The position numbers were made by a program, and so were the translations under genes. Below, piece by piece: positions 1 through 6,200 of a DNA stretch of 7,079 nt. A model generated the notes under the pieces. That model saw only the letters and a program-made list of their open reading frames with translations. It was not told the origin of the DNA and made no database searches. How positions within the stretch are numbered: position 1 is the first letter of the stretch; each line of letters begins with the position of its first letter. Origin of the DNA: JAWLFI01 sp041685645 (GTDB lineage Bacteria; Bacteroidota; Bacteroidia; Chitinophagales; Saprospiraceae); contig JAWLFI010000138.1 of the NCBI GenBank assembly GCA_041685645.1, positions 1 through 7,079 of the forward strand. Reading direction: 5' to 3'.

Positions 1-627
1 CTCCTCCAGAAGTGCGTCCCATAATTTGCGATCCCAGGGGTATCTGTCGGTTTGATTGTGAACCTCCATCCCTACAAGTTTTTCGTAATTGTAAAAAAGT
101 CCCATGTAGCGGGCAAGGGCAAAGTCGGGGATAACTTCATCATCACCGTCCGGTTCCCAGTAGCGGCCCGGATGGGCAAGCACGTTGAGGCCACCGGTTT
201 CTTCCACCTCCCGTAAAGAGGTATGGAGTTGCTCAGGCACATCGTTACGAAGCGGATATGGATAGCGGGTGAATAAGCTAAGGTTGTGGTGATGTCGGGA
301 AAGTTCATTACCGGGTATTGCAAGCATATTCAGCTCTTCCGGGCTTCTGCCATACTTTTCCCAGGGCCAGGTTAAATGGTTATGATCTGTAAGGGCAAGC
401 ACATTGTACCCTTGGTTTTTGTATCCATCGATAACAGCGGCAGGTTCCTGGCTCCCATCCGATTCGGTGGTGTGGGTATGGAAATTGCTTTTGAAGTGCT
501 CACTGCTGAAATTCACATTGGAATACGGGTTAAACACCACAACTTTTTGTTGTGAATACAGTTCCGGGGCCAGCATCTGCATCAGCAGAATTATGAGAGC
601 AAAAGATGAGAGTTTATAATGGAGCAT
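1..627 (-). CDS. Exported PHP-domain metal-dependent phosphoesterase, N-terminal part (C-terminus outside window)
   Basis: The reading frame is open from the ATG at 627 to the window edge, giving 209 residues with the 3' part missing. Residues 1-26 look like a signal peptide: a basic start (MLHYK), a hydrophobic run (ALIILLMQMLA), then a polar stretch ending ELYSQQ, so the protein is probably exported. The PHP metal-binding motifs follow in order: H50-T-H52 with D57, D81-H82-N-H84, E108 in PGNE, and H152 in LAHPG. PHP domains are known to bind two or three metal ions and hydrolyse phosphoesters; members include histidinol phosphatase, polymerase exonuclease domains and nucleotide or oligoribonucleotide phosphatases. 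The substrate cannot be told here, and a secreted form suggests scavenging of extracytoplasmic phosphoesters (inference). No Shine-Dalgarno sequence precedes the ATG, as is usual in Bacteroidota. The gene runs away from its right-hand neighbours and is not in an operon with them. Confidence 0.88.
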   Translation of the reverse strand, partial: MLHYKLSSFALIILLMQMLAPELYSQQKVVVFNPYSNVNFSSEHFKSNFHTHTTESDGSQEPAAVIDGYKNQGYNVLALTDHNHLTWPWEKYGRSPEELNMLAIPGNELSRHHHNLSLFTRYPYPLRNDVPEQLHTSLREVEETGGLNVLAHPGRYWEPDGDDEVIPDFALARYMGLFYNYEKLVGMEVHNQTDRYPWDRKLWDALLEE

Positions 628-676
628 TGGCTTAGATTTTTGAATTACATTGAAATTAAGTCGTAATCGATTCTCT

Positions 677-710
677 AAAAAGTATAGCCAATATGTTTTT
701 TAAACATATT
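677..710 (-). promoter_or_regulatory. Probable promoter and operator of the PHP gene, with a perfect 9-bp inverted repeat
   Basis: Positions 690-698 (AATATGTTT) and 702-710 (AAACATATT) are exact inverted arms around a 3-nt T spacer. Immediately downstream on the minus strand, TACTTTTT at 684-677 resembles the Bacteroidota -7 element TAnnTTTG at all but the last base. A -33 element would then fall inside the inverted repeat, a position where a bound repressor would block initiation. This would leave a leader of roughly 45 nt before the ATG at 627. The inverted repeat is directly visible; the promoter call and the operator role are inference. Confidence 0.4.
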
Positions 711-853
711 ATTTAATTGTAAATAGTGGAATTTCTTTTTTGATTCAAATTCGTAGTTCTCAAAACCAGAAGTTTCTGCCCACCCAAATATCTGTTAACA
801 TCGTTAGATTTTTCTTCACTCCGGCTATGCCAGACGCGAAAATAATTCTATCT

Positions 854-1170
854 CTATTTGAGATTAAATGCAGCCTCCATTAAACGTCGCTGAGCCGAGG
901 GAACTCCGAGACCGGTGGCTGTCTCTTCCCAATTTGAGACTGAACACTGCACTTCTTCAATGATTGTATCCATCTCCTAATTTAGGTTGAAGTACTCCCC
1001 GACGGATCTGGAAATATTGTAGTCTGGCGTATTCGGCCATTGCTTCTCGTAAGTAAAACTCCGGGCTACATGCCCATGGCTTCCTGTGCGGAAAGTATGC
1101 CCATTTTGACAGGATTTGACATGCCTTGCCAATGTGCATATACGATAATATCTGTTTTTTTTGAAGCCAT
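854..1170 (-). pseudogene. hipA: hipA-family toxin kinase, gutted remnant (frameshift, internal deletion, in-frame stop)
   Basis: The ATG at 1170 lies two bases after the antitoxin stop and begins MASKKTDIIVYAHWQGM, which matches the conserved N-terminus of long-form HipA proteins. This frame ends at a TAG (1068-1066) after 34 residues. The HipA-like reading resumes in another frame (HVARSFTYEKQW), which fits a one-base loss near 1075. Within about ten residues it jumps to what looks like the HipA C-terminus: SVGEYFNL, then a TAG at 979-977, then MDTIIEEVQCSVSNWEE continuing to a natural-looking stop at 856-854. Only about 100 codons remain of a family usually near 400-440 residues, so the central kinase core (ATP-binding and catalytic motifs) is gone. 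HipA is a serine/threonine kinase toxin that phosphorylates glutamyl-tRNA synthetase in E. coli; this copy cannot be active. The family assignment comes from remembered family motifs, not from a search. Confidence 0.8.
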
Positions 1171-1172
1171 AC

Positions 1173-1457
1173 TTACAGATCCATGTCTTGCAGTTTACGG
1201 CCAAATATGTCATCGGCGGCCACCTTCAAAAAATCCTCGTGTAAGTTGAGTACTCGCAGCACATTAAAGTACGCTCCAATAGCCACAGATGGTTTTCCCA
1301 GCTCAATATGATACAGGGTGGTACGGTTGATGTCAGCCCGTTCGGCAACTTGAGTGGTTGTAAGTTTACGACGTTTACGGGCAAGCTTTATATTTTCACC
1401 AAGCTGCTCTAAGATCTTGCGATGTTGTGGGAATATTTTTTGTTTTTTTGATTTCAT
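1173..1457 (-). CDS. hipB: HipB-like XRE-family antitoxin / transcriptional repressor
   Basis: This 94-residue reading begins at the ATG at 1457 (MKSKKQKIFPQH), the usual start of this family. An in-frame ATG at 1475 and TTG at 1478 would add up to seven residues. Residues about 22-75 form an XRE/Cro helix-turn-helix: GENIKLARKRRKLT, then TTTQVAERADINRTTLYHIE, with the recognition helix around N44-E52, then GKPSVAIGAYFNVLRVLNL. The tail ends in IFGRKLQDMDL, which resembles HipB-type partners of long HipA toxins. HipB proteins dimerise, bind operators in their own promoter, and neutralise HipA. The frame is intact, whereas the toxin gene two bases downstream is destroyed, so this is now an orphan antitoxin. 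It may persist as a stand-alone repressor, may protect against related HipA toxins elsewhere, or may simply not have decayed yet. Confidence 0.85.
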   Translation of the reverse strand: MKSKKQKIFPQHRKILEQLGENIKLARKRRKLTTTQVAERADINRTTLYHIELGKPSVAIGAYFNVLRVLNLHEDFLKVAADDIFGRKLQDMDL

Positions 1458-1460
1458 ACT

Positions 1461-1507
1461 GTTGAATATTATCATCAATATTAATTTATCTGTTTATAAT
1501 AATCAAC
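1461..1507. promoter_or_regulatory. Inverted repeat flanking the hipB start and promoter, candidate autoregulatory operator pair
   Basis: GTTGAATATTAT at 1461-1472 and ATAATAATCAAC at 1496-1507 are inverted copies that match at 11 of 12 positions, separated by 23 A/T-rich bases. They lie just upstream of the preferred antitoxin start (ATG at 1457), and the left arm overlaps the alternative starts. HipB-type repressors are known to bind paired inverted sites in their own promoter. Use of these arms as such is inference, and A/T-rich DNA makes chance inverted repeats fairly likely. Confidence 0.4.
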
Positions 1508-1754
1508 AATAATTTAATCTAATAATGTTAATGGTTAAAAAATTGGGGTTTGGTGACAGATCCTGAGTATTGAAGAGATCATTGCATCGAGGGATAAATT
1601 AGCCTAAAAAAGTTTGCCAACACCAGAAATAAATAAAGCCCCAGTCTCATGCAGAAATTGAAGCTATAACTCTAACGCCCGCATAGAAATAAGGTTATTC
1701 CTTCAGACAGCCTTAAGTCCGCTCTCATTGAATTCAAGTATTGAGGCGCCGTAC

Positions 1755-1773
1755 CACGGGTCGCTGACCCGTG
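1755..1773. repeat. Perfect 8-bp hairpin
   Basis: CACGGGTC (1755-1762) and GACCCGTG (1766-1773) are exact inverted arms around the 3-base loop GCT. This is the left-most palindrome of the repeat island. No T-run follows, so it is not an intrinsic terminator. Confidence 0.75.
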
Positions 1774-1797
1774 ACCTCTGGGTGAGGTTTGGTTTAC

Positions 1798-1851
1798 AAA
1801 TGAACGGGATGTCTCGACTCGCTCCGGAAAGCACGGAGCTCACTCGAAATG
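1798..1851. repeat. Detached copy of the tandem-unit junction segment, with internal 6-bp hairpin
   Basis: This stretch (TGAACGGGATGTCTCGACTC, then about 30 bases ending CTCACTCGAAATG) closely matches the end of one 156-bp unit plus the first bases of the next, as seen at 2428-2478. It contains the hairpin GCTCCG (1821-1826) / CGGAGC (1834-1839). The junction segment occurring alone suggests it is a dispersed element in its own right, and that the array arose by amplifying sequence bounded by copies of it. Confidence 0.65.
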
Positions 1852-1886
1852 ACAGGCAGTCTGCTTGCGGACACTTCATTTTGTAA

Positions 1887-1928
1887 CCCGGGAATTCCGC
1901 AAGGCGATCCCTTCGGGTTATTCCCGGG
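1887..1928. repeat. Perfect 9-bp inverted repeat with 24-base loop
   Basis: CCCGGGAAT (1887-1895) pairs exactly with ATTCCCGGG (1920-1928). The intervening 24 bases can fold further, since CGAAGGG-type complementarity is present. It resembles REP-type palindromes. Confidence 0.7.
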
Positions 1929-1952
1929 ATGTGGCGAGCAGGGGTCAAAAGA

Positions 1953-2015
1953 GTGCCATAAGGCACGGCCTATTCTCATTTCCCCGTTTCCTGTATCTGC
2001 CGTGCCTGACGGCAC
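1953..2015. repeat. Two small related hairpins sharing the GTGCC/GGCAC arms
   Basis: GTGCC (1953-1957) / GGCAC (1962-1966) with loop ATAA is followed by GTGCC (2002-2006) / GGCAC (2011-2015). The second can alternatively fold as TGCCGT (1998-2003) / ACGGCA (2009-2014). The shared arms make them look like a duplicated palindrome. The 35 bases between them hold nothing recognisable. Confidence 0.5.
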
Positions 2016-2036
2016 TATCCATAATCAGGCTCCGGT

Positions 2037-2062
2037 TATCCCAGGGATAAATCCCTGGGTTA
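2037..2062. repeat. Perfect 9-bp palindrome with 2-base loop, REP-like
   Basis: CCCAGGGAT (2040-2048) and ATCCCTGGG (2051-2059) are exact inverted arms around AA. Two more pairs form outside a single mismatch, spanning 2037-2062. It ends a few bases before the first tandem unit and is the strongest compact hairpin in the window apart from the terminator. Confidence 0.75.
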
Positions 2063-2065
2063 CAA

Positions 2066-2212
2066 GATGGGTACGATTCCTCTCGGAATCTTTTCGTCAC
2101 TTCCCCAACACCGCCTTTGTCACTACGTGCTACTGATGAGCGGAGAAATCCCGTGGTGGCATGGTTGGTCGAATGAACGAGATGTCTCGGCTCTCTTCGG
2201 AAAACTCAAAGC
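2066..2212. repeat. Tandem repeat unit A (diverged copy, left of the gap)
   Basis: It is co-linear with units B and C from ATGGGTACGATTCC to GGAAAACTCAAAGC, with one single-base deletion and roughly a score of substitutions. It lacks the first nine bases of the unit (TCACTCGAA), being joined instead to the REP-like palindrome. It keeps the small hairpin GATTCC (2075-2080) / GGAATC (2085-2090) and a long imperfect stem, 2111-2127 with 2152-2168. Confidence 0.85.
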
Positions 2213-2312
2213 NNNNNNNNNNNNNNNNNNNNNNNNNNNNNNNNNNNNNNNNNNNNNNNNNNNNNNNNNNNNNNNNNNNNNNNNNNNNNNNNNNNNNNNN
2301 NNNNNNNNNNNN
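2213..2312. other. Assembly gap: exactly 100 N inside the tandem array
   Basis: The run is exactly 100 N, a customary placeholder length for gaps of unknown size. The left flank ends CTCAAAGC and the right flank starts TCACTCG. These join exactly as at the real junction at 2461-2475, so the gap interrupts the array on a unit boundary. The true number of missing units cannot be read. Confidence 0.95.
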
Positions 2313-2468
2313 TCACTCGAAATGGGTACGATTCCTCTCGGAATCTTTTCGCCGCTTTCCCCAACGCCGCTTTTGTCACTACGTGCTATTGTGGAGTGGA
2401 GAAATCCCATAGTGACAGGGGCGGTCGAATGAACGAGATGTCTCGACTCTCTTCGGAAAACTCAAAGC
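2313..2468. repeat. Tandem repeat unit B (156 bp)
   Basis: This is the first complete unit right of the gap, from TCACTCGAAATGGG to CTCAAAGC. It holds the small hairpin GATTCC (2330-2335) / GGAATC (2340-2345). It also holds a long stem in which CCGCTTTTGTCACTA (2367-2381) pairs with TAGTGACAGGGGCGG (2410-2424) over 15 positions, including three G-U pairs, with a 28-base loop. No coding function is apparent, although frames stay open. Confidence 0.9.
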
Positions 2469-2624
2469 TCACTCGAAATGGGTACGATTCCTCTCGGAAT
2501 CTTTTCGCCGCTTTCCCCAACGCCGCTTTTGTCACTACGTGCTATTGTGGAGTGGAGAAATCCCATAATGACAGGGGCGGTCGAATGAACGAGATGTCTC
2601 GGCTCGCCCCGAAAAACATGGAGT
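2469..2624. repeat. Tandem repeat unit C (last unit, diverged end)
   Basis: It is almost identical to unit B for its first 130 or so bases. One change (TAATGAC for TAGTGAC) puts a mismatch in the long stem (2523-2537 with 2566-2580). The last 25 bases (GGCTCGCCCCGAAAAACATG and beyond) differ from unit B, marking the right edge of the array. Beyond it the sequence turns A/T-rich. Confidence 0.88.
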
Positions 2625-3230
2625 ATACAGCAGGGGGCAGGGAACAGGATGGTTAAGGAACGAATTTTCTTCCTATACATTCACTAACGTGCTCTTTAAA
2701 TACAAATCAAAGGTGATTCTATCTATTCGACAGGGTAGTAAAATGAAGGGAAATGAAAGATTTGTTTGCCAGAATATTAATACAAGTTATTAGTATTCAC
2801 TGGATACATTTGAACGATATCAATAAAGTTTACCCACCGGCAAATATACTTTGATTCCATCCTGTTTATAAGAGATTGAATCTCAGGCATTAGTTTACAT
2901 AGTAGTAAATTAAAAAAAGAGAATAGTCGAATCTGCCTGCTAAAAGCAGATTGATATTACGCCCGATATCGCTGTTGTAAGACGTATATATTTTAGCGAG
3001 TGCAAGAACTAAAGCTGCTGACCACCTTGAAATTTGGTTTGACGGGCACTCATTTCATGGAGATTAAGTGAAATAATGCCCAGGGTAATAGGTGCAAATG
3101 TATCATTTTGAAACCAACCCCAATTTATATAAAATGGTCAAGGGCTCTGTTTGGCTTTCCTATCGGTACACGTACACAATTTATTTTTATATGAAGGGCC
3201 TATTTTTACAATCACTGTAAACAACACGAT
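2625..3230. other. A/T-rich intergenic region upstream of the kinase gene, no gene seen
   Basis: About 600 bases with frequent stops in all frames and no recognisable protein or RNA gene. One 7-bp inverted repeat, AATCTGC (2930-2936) / GCAGATT (2946-2952), has no T-run and no clear role. The stretch before the kinase start contains TATTTTTA (3182-3189), which partly fits the Bacteroidota -7 element TAnnTTTG, but no -33 element stands at the right spacing. The promoter of the kinase gene is expected here but cannot be placed with confidence. Confidence 0.6.
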
Positions 3231-6200
3231 ATGACAGCAAAAATATTTGCGGCAGCATTATTAATGATATTATTTGCTTTCTGTTTTTATCCAGATAATT
3301 TGATAGCCCAATCTGCCCGGCAAGAAGTAGAAGGGGCCATCTTTTCGCTGGGTCAGGATTCGGAGGTCCCGGATCTCGGACCTGTTGAAGTTGAACCGAT
3401 TAGCGCTCCCGGAACAGCAATAGCAGAAGACTCCTATGGCTTCATGTGGTTTGGAGGGAATTCCGGACTTTATCGGTACGACGGAATGGAAATGATTCGA
3501 TTCCAGCGTGAGCCCTATGATTCCACATCCCTTTCTGAAACCTGGGTTGAAAGTTTATTTGCAGGATCAGATGGGTTACTTTGGGTTGGTACCTTTGGCG
3601 GAGGCCTGAACCGCTTTGACCCTGAAACAGAAACCTTTACTCATTTTACTCATGAAGCCGGAAATCCCTCGAGCCTGAGTCAGGATACGGTAACTGTTAT
3701 CCTGGAAGACAGTCAGGGGGTTCTTTGGGTGGGTACTCATGGAGGGCTCAATCGATTCGACAAATCAACAGAAACCTTTACCCGCTTTCAGCACGATCCC
3801 GGGGATCCAACCAGCATCAGTAATAATCAGATTCGTGCTCTGTATGAGGATTCAGATGGTATCATTTGGGTTGGAACCGGGAGTCCTGCGCCAACAGAAA
3901 CCCCGGTTGGTGAAGGCGGACTGAACCGCTTCAACTTTGAATCACAGACGTTTACCAGGTATCTGCATGATCCGGAGGATTCAACAACCCTGATCAATAA
4001 TAAAGTAATGAGCCTGTATGAAGATTCCCGGGGGACATTTTGGGTGGGTACCAGTGGCGATGGGCTTCATTCAATGAATCGCCAGACGGGAAAATTTACC
4101 CGGCATAGATTTGACCCCGATGACCCTTCGAAGCTGAGTGCTCCGTTTTCAATAGACAATATTGATTACTTAGAAGGTTGTATTGGGTTTGACTGTGGGG
4201 GAGTAACGTTTATACATGAAGATAGCCAGGGGTTGCTGTGGATTGGAGGGCTTCATTCAGGAGTAAAAAGGTATCAGCCAGAAACAGGGGCTTCCACTAT
4301 CCATCATAGCGATAACAGTAATTTGATATTGAATGGAATCTGGTCTGCCCATCAATCTCAGGACGGTACGTTCTGGATTGGTGGCTGGGGAGGCGCTCAA
4401 AAAGTTTCAGCATCACTAAACTCTTTTCCACTACTTACACTTACTGAAGAGAATGGCGTAACCTCAATTGGGGAAAGTCCGGATAACGGAATCTGGATTT
4501 CTGATTCGTTTGAAGGTCTGTTTTTCATTGATCGATTAAACAATACTATTACTCAATATCAATCACGCGAAAATGACCCAAGAAGCCTCATTTCAAATTT
4601 TATAAGCCATTTTGACCTGGATTCTTCAGGAGATCTATGGATCACGCATAATTATGGCGGGATTAGCCATTATGACTGGTCTGAAAATACGTTTAACAGG
4701 CTTTTCACAGACGAAGGGCCAAATTCCCTGAGTATTATTCCCAAGAACAGTATCACTATTGATCAAAATGATCAGATTTGGGTGGGTACATTTGGCTTTG
4801 GAATCTACCTGCTTGACCCGGAATCTGAATCTATTCTTGGGAATTATGTCCACAACCCAAATGACTCAAATAGTTTAAGTGACAATAGAATTATTTCTAT
4901 CAAGGAAAATCAGGAGGGAAATTTGTGGGTTGCTACAGAAAACGGACTCAACTTTATCGAGCGGAAAGGTAATGACCGATCCGGCCCTTTCACATTCAAA
5001 AGATATCTACCCGGACTAATTATTGTAACGGTATTGAAGGATGACAGTGAAACATTATGGGTAGGAACCTGGGGCTCAGGACTTATTCGCCTGGATCCTG
5101 AAACCGGGGTAAGCACTCAATTTACGACTGAGGATGGATTACCCGGCAACAATGTAGTAGCGATGATGGAAGATGATGAGGGATACATCTGGCTCAGTAC
5201 AACAGAAGGACCTGCAAGACCTATAAATGGAAGTCTCAGCCGGTTTAATCCTGCCTCAATATCTTTCACCAACTTTACTAAACAAACAGGCCTTCCGGAT
5301 ATTATATTTGGATCAAGCAGCTTAAAAACAGAGGATGGTTTACTTTTCTTTGGAGGAAGTGGTGGAACAACATTTTTTAATCCTTCCATGATTCAGGATC
5401 CTGTCTATCATTATCCTAGAATTGTTCTGTCAGGCCTCCAGATTTCGAATGAACAGATCACTCCTACAAGCAGTGATCTGTTAACTCGTCCGGTGTATAT
5501 GGAGGACTCTATCGAGTTATCACATGAGCAGAATGATATGACGTTTGAATACAAAGCCTTCGATTATAACAACCCGGATCAGGTTCAGTTCCAGTATCAA
5601 CTAGAGCCATTCGACTCTGATTGGGTCGTTGCAAGATCTCAACAAAGTGCCCGATATTCTCAAGTGCCACCGGGGGAATACATATTTCGGGTTCGAACCA
5701 TGGATAGCCGGGGAGGCTTTAATACTGATGAAGCAACCATGGCCATTAAGATCCTGCCTCCCTGGTGGCGGACCTGGTGGGCCTATGGAATATATGTATT
5801 ACTATTTGCGGCCGGCGTATTTGCTGTGGACCGGTTCCAGCGCCGCAGACTGATCTCTAAAGAAAGAGCACAATCTCGTGAACGTGAACTGGAGCAGGAA
5901 AAGAAATACTCTAAAGAACTGAAGAAAGCGTATTCAGATTTAGAAGATTCACTCAATAAACTGGAAGCTGCCCAGGATCAGCTCGTACAGCAGGAAAAGC
6001 TTGCATCCCTTGGACAACTAACTGCGGGTATTGCCCATGAGATTAAAAACCCGCTTAACTTTGTGAATAATTTTTCTGAATTGAGTACTGAATTGATTGA
6101 TGAGGCAAGAACAGAACTTCGTTCCGTTAGCGACAATCTTTCCGCTGATGATCGAAAGAGAGTAGATGAGACGCTTGAGATACTCAGTGCCATTGAACCA

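Larger units (their letters stand above)
1740..2065. repeat. Mosaic of short perfect hairpins resembling REP/BIME extragenic elements
   Basis: About 325 bases carry at least six inverted repeats with nearly perfect arms of 5-9 bp. The stretch is GC-richer than the flanking A/T-rich spacers and has no credible gene. Several frames stay open because the sequence is palindromic, but their translations look like no protein. The dense mix of different palindromes resembles bacterial interspersed mosaic elements. In other genomes, REP palindromes of this kind are mobilised by REP-associated IS200-like transposases (RAYTs). No transposase is visible here. Confidence 0.6.

Noticed and set aside
713..850. 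A 44-codon open stretch on the minus strand after the hipA remnant (…GGQKLLVLRTTN…)
   Set aside because: It has no start codon, no recognisable family and no upstream signal. It could be decayed coding sequence but cannot be supported.
1559..1607. A 16-codon plus-strand stretch reading QILSIEEIIASRDKLA before a stop
   Set aside because: It looks protein-like but is bounded by stops and too short. At most it is the tail of a lost gene.
1849..2136. Open reading frames on both strands across the repeat island
   Set aside because: The frames overlap on opposite strands, consist of palindromic repeats, resemble no protein family, and lack any start context. They are open because the sequence is GC-richer, not because it codes.
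2066..2624. CRISPR array
   Set aside because: The repeats are directly adjacent 156-bp units with no unique spacers between them, and no cas gene is in the window.
2067..2656. Frames running through the tandem units, suggesting a repetitive protein
   Set aside because: Three plus-strand frames and the minus strand are all partly open, units B and C are read in the same frame only because 156 is a multiple of 3, and the N run interrupts them. The stem-loop pattern points to a non-coding repeat.
3231..3290. Lipoprotein signal at C18 of the kinase
   Set aside because: The residues before the cysteine (FAF) do not fit a lipobox, and a normal cleavage site after A26 fits better.
3739..3924. Small plus-strand and minus-strand frames inside the kinase gene (also at 4635-6832)
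   Set aside because: All are shadows of the long, well-supported kinase frame and show no independent family features.
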